A stretch of DNA of 64,000 bases from contig JAIMFC010000001.1 of NCBI GenBank assembly GCA_019794795.1, positions 62,001 through 126,000 on the forward strand, given 5' to 3'. The translations under genes and the position numbers were made by a program. The notes under the pieces were generated by a model that ran no database searches, was not told where the DNA came from, and worked only from the letters and a program-made list of their open reading frames with translations. Every line of letters begins with the position of its first letter. The stretch's first letter is position 1. Below are positions 18,212-28,639 of this stretch, piece after piece. Origin of the DNA: Streptococcus gallolyticus. GTDB lineage: Bacteria; Bacillota; Bacilli; Lactobacillales; Streptococcaceae.

Positions 18212-18932
18212 GAATAAAAATGTATTTGTAACAGGATCTAGTCGTGGAATTGGGCTTGCCATTGCTCATAAATTTGCCAGTCTCGGTGCCAATGTAGTGC
18301 TGAATGGTCGCTCTGCTTTGTCAGAAGACTTGCTGGCGAAATTTGCAGACTATGGTGTCAAAGTGGCGGGGATCTCAGGAGATATTTCTTCTAGCGAAGA
18401 TGCTAAGCGCATGGTAGAAGAAGCTACCCAAGCACTAGGATCAGTGGATATTTTGGTCAACAATGCCGGTATCACCAAGGATGGGATGCTTTTACGTATG
18501 TCAGAAGAAGATTTTGAGTCAGTTCTCAAAATCAACTTGACAGGTGCTTTCAATATGTCACAGGCAGTTTTAAAACCCATGACCAAGGCGCGTGAGGGTG
18601 CAATTATTAATATTTCTAGTGTTGTTGGCCTTATTGGAAATGCTGGGCAGGCTAACTATGCGGCTTCTAAGGCAGGCTTGATTGGTTTTTCTAAGTCTTT
18701 AGCACGTGAAGTAGCAGGTCGTAATGTTCGTGTGAATGTGATTGCACCAGGCTTTATCGAGTCCGATATGACAGCTGTTTTGTCAGACAAAATCAAAGAA
18801 ACGATGACAGGACAGATTCCGATGAAACGATTTGGTCAGCCAGAAGAAGTTGCGGAGGTTGCGGCTTTTCTTGCAGGACAAGAATATATGACAGGACAAG
18901 TCATTGCGATTGATGGCGGACTATCCATGTAA
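18201..18932 (+). CDS. fabG: 3-oxoacyl-ACP reductase
   Basis: It reduces 3-oxoacyl-ACP with NADPH in fatty acid elongation. The 243-residue short-chain dehydrogenase has the cofactor loop TGSSRGIGLAIA at residues 11-22, NNAG near 86-89, the catalytic Ser in NISSVVG near 138 and YAASKAG with the Tyr-Lys pair near 152-156. GGGAGA inside the end of fabD serves the ATG at 18201, so the pair is translationally coupled. Confidence 0.97.
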   Translation: MEIKNKNVFVTGSSRGIGLAIAHKFASLGANVVLNGRSALSEDLLAKFADYGVKVAGISGDISSSEDAKRMVEEATQALGSVDILVNNAGITKDGMLLRMSEEDFESVLKINLTGAFNMSQAVLKPMTKAREGAIINISSVVGLIGNAGQANYAASKAGLIGFSKSLAREVAGRNVRVNVIAPGFIESDMTAVLSDKIKETMTGQIPMKRFGQPEEVAEVAAFLAGQEYMTGQVIAIDGGLSM

Positions 18933-18976
18933 ATTGGACTGGTTTTCCGATAAATCCGATAAATAAGGAGAAAAGA

Positions 18977-20212
18977 ATGACAAAATTTAATCGAGTTGTG
19001 GTAACAGGTTATGGAGTGACTTCACCCATTGGCCACACACCAGAGGACTTCTGGAAGAGTCTTGAAACAGGTCAGATTGGGATTGGTCCCATTACAAAAT
19101 TTGATACTAGTGACTACAATGTTCACAATGCAGCAGAGCTGAAAGATTTTCCTTTTGATAAATATTTTGTGAAAAAGGATAGCAACCGCTATGACAACTA
19201 CTCCTTGTATGCACTTTATGCAGCTCGTGAGGCGGTTGCAAATGCGGGGCTTGATACAGAGAAAGTTGACAGCGATCGCTTCGGTGTTATCTTATCAACA
19301 GGTATCGGTGGTATTTTGGAAATTGAAGAGCAAGTGGCTCGGATGAACGAAAAAGGTCCAAAACGCATTCGTCCCATGGCTCTTCCAAAAGCTCTTCCAA
19401 ATATGGCGGCCGGAAATATTGCCACGCAGGTCGGTGCCAATGGTGTCTGCAAGTGTGTTATCACAGCCTGTGCTTCGTCAAATGATGCCTTAGGAGAAGC
19501 ATTCCGTGAAATCAAGTTTGGCTTCCAAGATGTCATGTTGGCAGGTGGAGCAGAAGCAGCCATTACTCCGTTTGCAATCGGTGGTTTCCAAGCTTTGACA
19601 GCTATGTCGACTACTGAGGATCCAGAACGTGCGTCTATTCCATTTGATAAGGACCGCAATGGTTTTGTCATGGGAGAGGGTTCCGCGGTTTTAGTATTGG
19701 AAAGTTTGGAAAATGCAGAAGCGCGTGGGGCGACGATTTTGGCTGAAATTGTTGGTTATGGAAATACCTGCGATGCTTACCACATGACTTCTCCACATCC
19801 AGAAGGTCTGGGTGCTATTAAGGCCATGAAGTTGGCCATTTCAGAAGCAGGTTTAGAGCCATCTGATATTGACTACATCAATGCCCATGGTACTTCGACA
19901 CCGGCTAATGAAAAAGGGGAAAGCCAAGCTATCGTATCTGTCTTCGGCAAGAACACGCCAGTTTCTTCTACCAAGTCCTTCACAGGGCACTTGTTGGGGG
20001 CAGCGGGTGCCGTTGAGGCGGCAGCTGTCATTGAGGCTATGCGTCATTCTTATGCACCAAAGACAGCTGGTACGACAGAATTATCTGAAGATATTGAAGC
20101 GGATGTCATTTATGGACAGGGGCGTGATATGGAAATCCGCCATGCCATTTCAAATACATTTGGCTTTGGAGGTCACAACTCGGTGATTGCTTTCAAACGT
20201 TGGGAGGCTTAA
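18977..20212 (+). CDS. fabF: 3-oxoacyl-ACP synthase II
   Basis: This condensing enzyme elongates acyl-ACP, including the cis-unsaturated chains made through FabM. The 411-residue protein shows the Cys-His-His site: Cys in VITACASSNDA near residue 164, His in INAHGTSTPAN near 305, and His in FTGHLLGAAGAVE near 341. The C-terminal FGFGGHNS motif is present. AAGGAGAAAAG precedes the ATG. The stop codon is followed without a gap by the accB start. Confidence 0.97.
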   Translation: MTKFNRVVVTGYGVTSPIGHTPEDFWKSLETGQIGIGPITKFDTSDYNVHNAAELKDFPFDKYFVKKDSNRYDNYSLYALYAAREAVANAGLDTEKVDSDRFGVILSTGIGGILEIEEQVARMNEKGPKRIRPMALPKALPNMAAGNIATQVGANGVCKCVITACASSNDALGEAFREIKFGFQDVMLAGGAEAAITPFAIGGFQALTAMSTTEDPERASIPFDKDRNGFVMGEGSAVLVLESLENAEARGATILAEIVGYGNTCDAYHMTSPHPEGLGAIKAMKLAISEAGLEPSDIDYINAHGTSTPANEKGESQAIVSVFGKNTPVSSTKSFTGHLLGAAGAVEAAAVIEAMRHSYAPKTAGTTELSEDIEADVIYGQGRDMEIRHAISNTFGFGGHNSVIAFKRWEA

Positions 20213-20689
20213 GTGAATATTACAGAAATTAAGGACCTGATGAGTCAGTTTGACCAGTCAAGTTTGCGAGAATTTTCATATAGCAATGCTGGGGAAACCT
20301 TGCATTTCAGTAAAAACCAACAGGCGACAGCGGCTCCGAGTCCAATCGTAGAAGCTCCGCTTGCTCCAGTAGCTCCTGCAAGCCCAGCCCCTGTGCCAGC
20401 AGTTGAAACCAGTGAGCCAGCTCCAGTAGAAGCAGGTGCCAGCCCCGTGGCAGAAGGTGCGGTAGTGGAAAGTCCACTGGTTGGTGTGGCTTATTTGTCA
20501 CCAGCCCCTGACAAGCCAGCCTTTGTAGCAGTTGGCGATACGGTCAAAAAAGGGCAGACTCTCATGATTATCGAAGCCATGAAGGTCATGAACGAAGTGC
20601 CTGCTGATCGTGATGGTGTGGTCACAGAGATTTTGGTGGCCAACCAAGACGTTGTAGAATTTGGACAAGGATTAGTACGCATCAAATGA
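20213..20689 (+). CDS. accB: Biotin carboxyl carrier protein of acetyl-CoA carboxylase
   Basis: It carries biotin between the carboxylase and carboxyltransferase parts of acetyl-CoA carboxylase. The 158-residue protein has an N-terminal helical part, a Pro/Ala/Val-rich flexible linker at about residues 40-85, and a biotinyl domain with the EAMKVMNEV motif carrying the biotinylated lysine near residue 124. It starts with GTG directly after the fabF stop, with TGGGAGG 5 bases upstream, and its stop overlaps the fabZ start. Confidence 0.96.
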   Translation: MNITEIKDLMSQFDQSSLREFSYSNAGETLHFSKNQQATAAPSPIVEAPLAPVAPASPAPVPAVETSEPAPVEAGASPVAEGAVVESPLVGVAYLSPAPDKPAFVAVGDTVKKGQTLMIIEAMKVMNEVPADRDGVVTEILVANQDVVEFGQGLVRIK

Positions 20690-21108
20690 TTGATATTTTG
20701 AAAATTAAAGAGGCTCTTCCTCATCGCTACCCTATGCTCTTGGTCGATCGTGTCCTTGAAGTATCGGAAGATGAGATTGTCGCCCTTAAAAATGTGACCA
20801 TTAACGAGCCCTTCTTCAACGGGCATTTCCCAGAATACCCTGTTATGCCAGGTGTTCTCATCATGGAGGCTTTGGCACAAACGGCTGGTGTCTTGGAATT
20901 ATCCAAGGAAGAAAACAAGGGCAAGCTGGTTTTTTATGCCGGCATGGACAAGGTCAAATTTAAGAAGCAAGTTGTACCTGGTGACCAGTTGATTATGACA
21001 GCTAAATTTGTCAAACGCCGTGGCACCATTGCAGTAGTGGAAGCCAAGGCAGAAGTAGATGGTAAATTAGCCGCCTCAGGAACCTTGACATTTGCGATTG
21101 GAAGTTAG
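20686..21108 (+). CDS. fabZ: 3-hydroxyacyl-ACP dehydratase
   Basis: It dehydrates 3-hydroxyacyl-ACP to the trans-2-enoyl form, the shared substrate of FabK and FabM. The 140-residue hot-dog protein has the active-site segment [19 protein letters not shown] with the catalytic His near residue 48 and Glu near 62. The ATG overlaps the accB stop in ATGA, so translation is coupled. Confidence 0.97.
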   Translation: MIDILKIKEALPHRYPMLLVDRVLEVSEDEIVALKNVTINEPFFNGHFPEYPVMPGVLIMEALAQTAGVLELSKEENKGKLVFYAGMDKVKFKKQVVPGDQLIMTAKFVKRRGTIAVVEAKAEVDGKLAASGTLTFAIGS

Positions 21109-21125
21109 AGAGGAAGAAATCAGCC

Positions 21126-22499
21126 ATGTTTCGTAAAATTTTGATTGCCAATCGTGGTGAAATTGCGGTGCGTATTATTCGAGCAGCGCGTGAATTAGGA
21201 ATTGCGACGGTGGCGATTTATTCAGAAGCAGATAAGGAAGCTCTGCATACCATGTTGGCAGATGAGGCTGTCTGTATCGGACCTGCTCGTTCGACAGACT
21301 CCTATCTCAATATGCAGGCGGTCATCTCGGCGGCTGTTGTGACAGGTGCTCAGGCCATTCACCCAGGTTTTGGATTTTTGAGTGAAAACTCCAAATTCGC
21401 CACCCTCTGTGAAGAGGTTGGTATCAAGTTTATCGGTCCTTCTGGGACGGTCATGGATACCATGGGCGATAAAATCAATGCTCGGGCGGAGATGATTAAG
21501 GCTCAGGTGCCTGTTATTCCAGGATCAGACGGTGAAGTTTTGACCAGCCAAGAAGCCCTTGAAATCGCTGAAAAGATTGGCTACCCTGTCATGCTCAAAG
21601 CATCGGCAGGTGGAGGCGGCAAGGGGATTCGTAAGGTGGAAAAAGCTGAAGACCTAGTGCCTGCCTTCGAATCAGCTTCCAGCGAAGCCAAGGCAGCCTT
21701 TGGCAACGGAGCCATGTATATGGAGCGTGTCGTCTATCCAGCCCGCCACATCGAAGTACAGATTTTGGCGGACCAGCACGGTCATGTCATCCATCTGGGA
21801 GAACGGGATTGTTCCCTTCAACGCAACAACCAGAAGGTCTTGGAAGAAGCTCCGTCGATTGCTATCGGCCAGACCATGCGGGAACGTATCGGTCAAGCAG
21901 CAGTGCGGGCTGCCCAGTCAGTTGGTTATGAAAATGCGGGGACCATTGAGTTCCTTTTGGACGAAGCCAAGGGCGAATTTTACTTCATGGAAATGAACAC
22001 ACGGGTGCAGGTAGAACATCCTGTTACCGAATTTGTTACCGGTGTGGATATTGTCAAGGAGCAAATCAAGATTGCGGCTGGTCAGGAACTCAGTGTCCGC
22101 CAAGAAGATGTGCGGATTACAGGTCATGCCATTGAATGCCGCATCAATGCTGAAAATCCAGCCTTTAACTTTGCCCCAAGTCCAGGTAAGATTTCCAATC
22201 TCTACCTGCCAAGTGGTGGCGTTGGTTTACGTGTAGATTCAGCTGTTTACCCAGGCTATACCATTCCGCCTTACTACGATTCGATGATTGCCAAGGTCAT
22301 CGTGCATGGGGAAAATCGTTTTGAAGCTCTGATGAAGATGCAGCGAGCCCTTTACGAATTGGAAATTGACGGAGTGGTGACCAATACAGACTTCCAGCTG
22401 GACTTGATTTCCGACAAGCGAGTGGTGGCTGGTGATTACGACACTGCCTACCTCATGGAAGAATTTTTACCCCGCTATCAAGAAGAACTAAAAAAGTAA
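21126..22499 (+). CDS. accC: Acetyl-CoA carboxylase, biotin carboxylase subunit
   Basis: It carboxylates the biotin on AccB using ATP and bicarbonate. The 457-residue ATP-grasp enzyme shows the start KILIANRGEIAVRIIRAA, the glycine-rich ATP loop KASAGGGGKGIR near residues 159-170, and the metal and catalytic segment EMNTRVQVEHPVTE near residues 287-300. It lies between fabZ and accD in the same orientation with short gaps. Confidence 0.97.
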   Translation: MFRKILIANRGEIAVRIIRAARELGIATVAIYSEADKEALHTMLADEAVCIGPARSTDSYLNMQAVISAAVVTGAQAIHPGFGFLSENSKFATLCEEVGIKFIGPSGTVMDTMGDKINARAEMIKAQVPVIPGSDGEVLTSQEALEIAEKIGYPVMLKASAGGGGKGIRKVEKAEDLVPAFESASSEAKAAFGNGAMYMERVVYPARHIEVQILADQHGHVIHLGERDCSLQRNNQKVLEEAPSIAIGQTMRERIGQAAVRAAQSVGYENAGTIEFLLDEAKGEFYFMEMNTRVQVEHPVTEFVTGVDIVKEQIKIAAGQELSVRQEDVRITGHAIECRINAENPAFNFAPSPGKISNLYLPSGGVGLRVDSAVYPGYTIPPYYDSMIAKVIVHGENRFEALMKMQRALYELEIDGVVTNTDFQLDLISDKRVVAGDYDTAYLMEEFLPRYQEELKK

Positions 22500-22504
22500 A
22501 CTAG

Positions 22505-24141
<1,637 letters not shown>

Positions 24142-24150
<9 letters not shown>

Positions 24151-24170
24151 GAAGACCTAGTATTTTTTTG
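24142..24170 (+). terminator. Terminator of the fatty acid cluster
   Basis: AAATACTAGG and CCTAGTATTT form a perfect 10-bp stem with an AAGA loop, then TTTTG. The accA stop codon is in the left arm. Confidence 0.9.
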
Positions 24171-24214
24171 ATAGATTTGATACAATGGATAAAATAATTT
24201 TCAGGAGGTTTTCC

Positions 24215-24676
24215 ATGTTAGTAAAAGCAGATTTATCAAATGCAGAAGAATTGCTGCCTATTCAGCACCGAGCATTTGCAGCCTTGTATGAAACCTATCA
24301 GGACCAATACAACCCTGCTATTGAAACTATGGACTACTTCCAATCACGCTTTGTACGACCAAATTGCACCTACTACAAGATTGTTGAGGAAGGGCATACA
24401 GTCGGTTTAGTACGAACAACGGTCGCTGAAGATGCAGATCAGGGCTGGCTAGGCTTGATTGGCATCGATCCAGACCACAGAGGAAAATGCTACGGTTACA
24501 AGGCAATGCTAGACTTAGAAAGTCTTTATCCGACGGTTAGACGCTGGGTGCTCTGTACGGTTTTACAGGAGCCTAGATTAGTCACTTTCTACGAAAAACT
24601 CGGTTATAAGGCTATCAAAACCGAGCCTGAGCAGGAGGGTATGGATATGGTCTATATGGAGAAGTGGATAGGATAG
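24215..24676 (+). CDS. GNAT-family N-acetyltransferase
   Basis: A 153-residue protein with the GNAT fold. The acetyl-CoA loop region reads IGIDPDHRGKCYGYKAM near residues 84-100, close to the Q/RxxGxG/A consensus, and a C-terminal VTFYEKLGYKAI motif is typical. The substrate cannot be told. AGGAGG 7 bases before the ATG at 24215 decides the start; a longer form from 24185 lacks a ribosome site. It lies just after the fab terminator, and the broken CPBP gene follows 10 bp later. Confidence 0.8.
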   Translation: MLVKADLSNAEELLPIQHRAFAALYETYQDQYNPAIETMDYFQSRFVRPNCTYYKIVEEGHTVGLVRTTVAEDADQGWLGLIGIDPDHRGKCYGYKAMLDLESLYPTVRRWVLCTVLQEPRLVTFYEKLGYKAIKTEPEQEGMDMVYMEKWIG

Positions 24677-24686
24677 GAGTTTGGAA

Positions 24687-25352
24687 ATGCTAGAAACATT
24701 CAGTCAACGATTGGAATGGCTTTGTCGGAAAATCTGGATTTTGCTGCAGGCCTTTCTATTGTTGCTTCTTGAACTCATTCCAACTTTCATATTGTAACAA
24801 TCCACCTCGCCAGTCGCTCAATGGACTACCGGCATATCTTCTATTGGAATTATGGTATTTATGTGTTGGTTGGCAGAAAGGAAAGGGCTTGCCATTTGGG
24901 ATAGAAAATTCCTGACCTGGCAGGAACTTGGACTGGTCGCCCTAACCTTACTATTCACCAGCCTTTCTACTGTCTTAGGGCATACTATCATGGACCTTCA
25001 AGGGATTGAAGATACTGCAAATCAGATTGGCATTGAAAAGCTGTTAAGAGCTATTCCCTTTGGGTTAGCCTTTGTAAGGATAGCCTGTCAGTCAGCCATT
25101 ACCGAGGAGATCATTATCAGAGGTTATCTATTCAAAAAGTTGTTTGAAAAGCACAAGATTCTGGGAATTGAGGTGTCTGGTCTGTTTTTTGCCTTCTTGC
25201 ATGGACCAACCAATCTAGGCTCTTGGATCATTTATGCTAGTCCAGGTTTTATCTTGGCTTACTTATACTATAAGACGGATTATCTAATCTACCCCATTGC
25301 AGTACATCTTATCAATAATGCCTGGTCGGTGGTGGCTTTCTGTTACTCATAG
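24687..25352 (+). pseudogene. CPBP (CAAX/Abi-like) membrane protease gene broken by one nonsense codon
   Basis: An AGGAG ribosome site precedes ATG 24687, which reads MLETFSQRLEWLCRKIWILL and then meets TAA at 24795-24797 (codon 37). The same frame then stays open to 25352, with no indel, giving a 221-residue product that aligns along its length with the intact neighbour at 25394-26056. The downstream part keeps the family motifs EEIIIRGYLF, FFAFLHG and HLINNAW. A restart at ATG 24852 would give 166 residues without the first membrane helix, and no good ribosome site was seen there. A read-through or sequencing error is the alternative. Confidence 0.75.
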
Positions 25353-25393
25353 TTCCTGAACAGGATAGAGATAGGAATGATGAAGGAGAGAAT

Positions 25394-26056
25394 ATGGAAC
25401 AATTAGGTCAAGGTTTGAAATGGATTGGTGGAAAACTTTGGATTTTATTGAGAGTGTTTGGTTTCTTAGTGTTAGCTGTTCTTCCAGACATCCTATTGGA
25501 AGAGTCTAAGTCGCAAGTCACCTTGGTAATAGTTGGGTTGATGACGTTGGGACTTTTGGTCTTTTTCTGGTGGCGGGCTGAAAGAAATGACCTGCCTGTT
25601 TGGGACTCTAAAATTCTTACTTGGGATGGTCTGGCGATAGTCGTATTAGGCTTTGCTATCATGCAGTTGACGGATATGTTAGGTTATTATTTGTTGGAAT
25701 TGCAGAGTGCTATCGCAACAGCCAATGATGCTTTAATCATAGAATCTTTGAAGGGAGTTCCTTTTTGGCTGGCCTTCTTAATAACAGCTTTTTTACCAGC
25801 AATTGTAGAAGAGGTCGTATTGCGGGGTTACTTCTTTAAGAAATTGTTTGGGTCTCAGGTACTTATTGGTATGCTTGTTTCAAGCCTGCTTTTCGGAGCC
25901 CTTCATGGACCGACCGATTTTGCCTCTTGGCTGATTTATGGAGGTGGAGGTCTTATCTTTTGTGTTCTCTATCATAAGACAGGTTACTTGATTTATCCTA
26001 TTGCAGTGCATTTTATCAACAATGCCTGGTCGGTAGTGGCACTTTACTATTTATAA
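25394..26056 (+). CDS. CPBP family intramembrane metalloprotease
   Basis: A 220-residue multi-pass membrane protein with the three CPBP (Abi/CAAX/bacteriocin-processing) motifs: the glutamate pair in EEVVLRGYFF near residue 138, the FxxxH motif in LLFGALHGPTDF near 165, and HFINNAW near 207. Related proteins process peptides or give immunity to self-made bacteriocins, but no bacteriocin gene is seen here. It is the intact partner of a tandem duplication whose first copy carries a stop codon. AAGGAGAG precedes the start. A bidirectional terminator follows. Confidence 0.88.
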   Translation: MEQLGQGLKWIGGKLWILLRVFGFLVLAVLPDILLEESKSQVTLVIVGLMTLGLLVFFWWRAERNDLPVWDSKILTWDGLAIVVLGFAIMQLTDMLGYYLLELQSAIATANDALIIESLKGVPFWLAFLITAFLPAIVEEVVLRGYFFKKLFGSQVLIGMLVSSLLFGALHGPTDFASWLIYGGGGLIFCVLYHKTGYLIYPIAVHFINNAWSVVALYYL

Positions 26057-26066
26057 GTCATAAGAA

Positions 26067-26101
26067 AATCAGCTCTTCTTAGGTGGAAGAGCTGATTGTT
26101 T
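26067..26101. terminator. Bidirectional terminator between convergent genes
   Basis: AATCAGCTCTTC and GAAGAGCTGATT form a perfect 12-bp stem, with TGTTT on the plus side and TTTTCTTA on the minus side. Confidence 0.85.
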
Positions 26102-26107
26102 ACTTTT

Positions 26108-26671
26108 CTACGGTGTGTCAACACGATAATAGACATAGTCTGGATTTGAATTGATAATATTTTGTCCGATGAGGATCCGATCTTTACTAGTGTCAGAAGT
26201 ATCTGGACTACTTGTACCATCTTCGTAGGTAGGAGAATAGGTGATGTTTTGAGGGATAAATACTATCCTGAAGCTACCCGTTTGTTCGGAATTTTGGACA
26301 GATAGTTCCAAAACATTGTTGCGAATATTAGAATTTGGCCCCATTTTTACAGTAGGATATTCTGCCAACGCTCCATATTTATCGAAAGTCAATGTATTTC
26401 CAAGGTTGTCTCTCCAAGTGCCAGCTAGGCTAGAATAATCGCCTGCTTGAATGCCAAGGATATCAAGGACAGGTTGGGCTTGCTGGCTGGAAGAAGTTTG
26501 TGTTGTTTCATCTTGACTGCTCGAACTAGTACTAGTTTCAGAGCTGATAGTAGTGGTACTAGAGGTTTCTTGACTGGTTGAAGTAGTGATAGTAGAGTTT
26601 GTCTCCTTCTGGCAGGCAGAGAGGCAGGACAGACTCAAGAGGACTCCGGCAAGTAACATCATCTTTTTCAT
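26108..26671 (-). CDS. Putative lipoprotein with Ser/Thr-rich linker (possible DUF6287)
   Basis: The 187-residue protein starts with a lipoprotein signal (MKKMMLLAGVLLSLSCLSAC, lipobox LSAC, Cys20) and so should be anchored on the outer face of the membrane. A Ser/Thr/Gln-rich spacer at about residues 21-67 would reach into the wall. The remaining C-terminal 120 residues, from LDILGIQAGDYSSLAGTW, resemble what I recall of the DUF6287 family; this is recall, not a search. The function is unknown. It starts 18 bp after the serS stop on the same strand with no visible terminator between, so it may share the serS transcript. Confidence 0.75.
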   Translation of the reverse strand: MKKMMLLAGVLLSLSCLSACQKETNSTITTSTSQETSSTTTISSETSTSSSSQDETTQTSSSQQAQPVLDILGIQAGDYSSLAGTWRDNLGNTLTFDKYGALAEYPTVKMGPNSNIRNNVLELSVQNSEQTGSFRIVFIPQNITYSPTYEDGTSSPDTSDTSKDRILIGQNIINSNPDYVYYRVDTP

Positions 26672-26689
26672 TTTTACCTTCCGTAGAGG

Positions 26690-27970
26690 TTAAGGTTTAA
26701 TCACATCAACCCCACCCATGTACGGACGGAGAACTTCTGGGATTGTAACAGAACCATCTTCGTTTTGGTAATTTTCAAGGATGGCAGCGACTGTACGACC
26801 TACTGCCAAACCTGAACCGTTCAAGGTATGGAGCAATTTAACCTTGCCGTCAGCTTCGTCACGGTAGCGGATTTGGGCACGGCGTGCTTGGAAATCTTCA
26901 GTGTTTGAACAGCTTGAGATTTCACGGTAGGCATTTTGTGCTGGAATCCAGACTTCCAAGTCATAGGTTTTGGCAGCTGAGAAGCCCATATCCCCTGTAC
27001 AGAGAGCTAAAACGCGGTATGGCAGGCCCAATTTTTGGAGAATATTTTCAGCGTTAACAGTCATTTTTTCCAATTCTTCGTAAGATTCTTCTGGTTTGGC
27101 AAATTTGACCATTTCAACCTTATGGAATTGGTGAAGACGGATAAGACCGCGTGTGTCACGACCAGCAGAGCCCGCTTCAGAACGGAATGATGGACTCATA
27201 GCTGTGAAGTAGATTGGCAAGTCTTTGCCGTCAATGATTTCATTGCGGTAGTAGTTTGTAAGGGGAACTTCAGCAGTTGGAATGAGGACAAATGGACGCT
27301 CTTCGTCGTTGATTTCAAAGGTGTCTTCCTTGAATTTTGGATATTGACCTGTACCAAACATAGAGTTGCGGTTGACCATGTAAGGAGTGACCATTTCTGT
27401 ATAGCCTTCCTGAGCATGCTCATCCAACATGAAGTTGTAGAGGGCGCGCTCCAAGCGAGCACCCAAACCCTTGTAGAAGAGGAAGCGAGTTCCGGTTACC
27501 TTAGCACCGCGTTCCCAGTCCAAGATACCTAAGTCCTCACCCAAATCCCAGTGAGCTTTTACTTCAAAGTCAAACTCACGTGGCGTACCCCAACGACGAA
27601 CTTCTACGTTTTCATTTTCATCAGCACCAACCGGTACGGTGTCATGAGGCGTATTTGGCAAGACAGTGATGATGTTTTGCAATTTCTCATCGATTTCTGC
27701 TAATTCAGCGTCTACAGCCTTGATGTCTGCTGAAACTTTTTGCATAGCTGCGATTTGCTCATCAGCGTTTTCTTTGTTGCGTTTTGCTTGGGCAATGGCA
27801 GCTGAAGACAAGTTACGTTCTGCTTTTAATTCTTCGGATTGGACTAATAGTTCGCGACGTTTAGTGTCTAAGTCCTTGATTTCGGTCAAGGTTTCTTGAG
27901 CAACGCCACGAGTAGCTAATTTTTGAGCGACAGCTTCAAAGTCTGTTCGAATTCGTTTTAAATCAAGCAT
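26690..27970 (-). CDS. serS: Seryl-tRNA synthetase
   Basis: It charges tRNA-Ser with serine. The 426-residue class II synthetase has an N-terminal coiled-coil arm (about residues 30-100, rich in Glu, Lys and Ala) and the class II motifs: motif 2 around [21 protein letters not shown] near residue 269 and motif 3 in [18 protein letters not shown] near 383-400. The start is the ATG at 27970, giving [14 protein letters not shown]; an upstream in-frame start lies in the T-box terminator. It is controlled by a serine-type T-box leader. Confidence 0.97.
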   Translation of the reverse strand: MLDLKRIRTDFEAVAQKLATRGVAQETLTEIKDLDTKRRELLVQSEELKAERNLSSAAIAQAKRNKENADEQIAAMQKVSADIKAVDAELAEIDEKLQNIITVLPNTPHDTVPVGADENENVEVRRWGTPREFDFEVKAHWDLGEDLGILDWERGAKVTGTRFLFYKGLGARLERALYNFMLDEHAQEGYTEMVTPYMVNRNSMFGTGQYPKFKEDTFEINDEERPFVLIPTAEVPLTNYYRNEIIDGKDLPIYFTAMSPSFRSEAGSAGRDTRGLIRLHQFHKVEMVKFAKPEESYEELEKMTVNAENILQKLGLPYRVLALCTGDMGFSAAKTYDLEVWIPAQNAYREISSCSNTEDFQARRAQIRYRDEADGKVKLLHTLNGSGLAVGRTVAAILENYQNEDGSVTIPEVLRPYMGGVDVIKP

Positions 27971-27992
27971 ATGATTTTCCCTCCAATATGAT

Positions 27993-28166
27993 AGAAAAAA
28001 CACTCCGGTCAAGTGTTGGAGTGCGATTGCACGGTTCCATCCAACTTCACCGAAGTGCTCTTAATTGTTATTCTAATTAAATCACGGTAGAATTTCACTT
28101 GCTCCTAATGCCTACTCACAGCAACCGCAGACTTTCTGAAAGAAGGAAACAACCTACTTATCCGTT
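27993..28166 (-). ncRNA. T-box riboswitch of serS
   Basis: The minus-strand leader holds the T-box sequence TGGATGGAACCGTGC (28043-28029) followed by a terminator hairpin of CACTCC and GGAGTG (28023-28001) with a T-run. The antiterminator would use the T-box. In Stem I the segment GTGAAATTCTACCG places a TCT serine codon followed by A at 28091-28089, the expected specifier layout. Uncharged tRNA-Ser should therefore promote read-through. The 5' end is set from the promoter and is approximate. Confidence 0.88.
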
Positions 28167-28172
28167 GAGATT

Positions 28173-28201
28173 ATTATACAGGAATTATGCGTTTTTGGCA
28201 A
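28173..28201 (-). promoter_or_regulatory. Promoter of the serS T-box transcript
   Basis: On the minus strand TTGCCA is followed after 17 bases by TATAAT. Its -35 side overlaps the last 17 bp of manO. Confidence 0.7.
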
Positions 28202-28559
28202 ATAATTCTTTGAGTTTTCTACCGATCATTTGGAGAAGTGTCGGTAGTTTTATTACTTTTTCATTTCCGATATGATGTCTGGTAATTTTTAAGATTTTAC
28301 CAGAATCTTTTGAAGCAAAAAGAAATTTTCCTTGGTCGGTAAAGATTTCAAAATGCCGGCTAACTTTGCTACCGTGAACATTTGCCCCAATTTGTTTGAT
28401 AGATGTCCAAGGAATTTGGATATACATTTCTACGTTTACATCTGGATAAAATTCTAGGGCAGTATCGCCGACTAAAAACTTTCCAACCTTACCACCAATC
28501 CCCATATAGGAAACACCAGTAGTCTGAAATTCGATCTCTTTGTTTAATGACTGTGCCAT
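28185..28559 (-). CDS. manO: ManO, DUF956 family protein
   Basis: A 124-residue DUF956 protein, the small gene usually found after manLMN in lactic acid bacteria and linked to control of the mannose PTS. It has no membrane segment and looks like a small beta-rich domain (FEIFTDQGKFLFASKDSGKILK). Here it lies 80 bp after manN, behind a strong hairpin and an apparent promoter of its own. Its ribosome site is weak. Its 3' end holds the serS promoter. Its molecular role is not settled. Confidence 0.88.
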   Translation of the reverse strand: MAQSLNKEIEFQTTGVSYMGIGGKVGKFLVGDTALEFYPDVNVEMYIQIPWTSIKQIGANVHGSKVSRHFEIFTDQGKFLFASKDSGKILKITRHHIGNEKVIKLPTLLQMIGRKLKELFAKNA

Positions 28560-28590
28560 GTTTACTCACTTTGTTATCTGATTTTATTCT

Positions 28591-28618
28591 ATTATATCAT
28601 AAGCAAAAGAGTTTCCAA
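28591..28618 (-). promoter_or_regulatory. Candidate promoter for manO
   Basis: On the minus strand TTGGAA is followed after 16 bases by TATAAT. The -35 box lies in the manN terminator stem, so the same DNA may end one transcript and start another. Confidence 0.5.
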
Positions 28619-28635
28619 AAACGGAAACTCTTTTG
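28600..28635 (-). terminator. Terminator after manLMN
   Basis: CAAAAGAGTTTCC and GGAAACTCTTTTG form a perfect 13-bp stem. The minus strand continues with a short T-poor tail, so some read-through into manO is likely. Confidence 0.7.
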
Positions 28636-28639
28636 TGTC

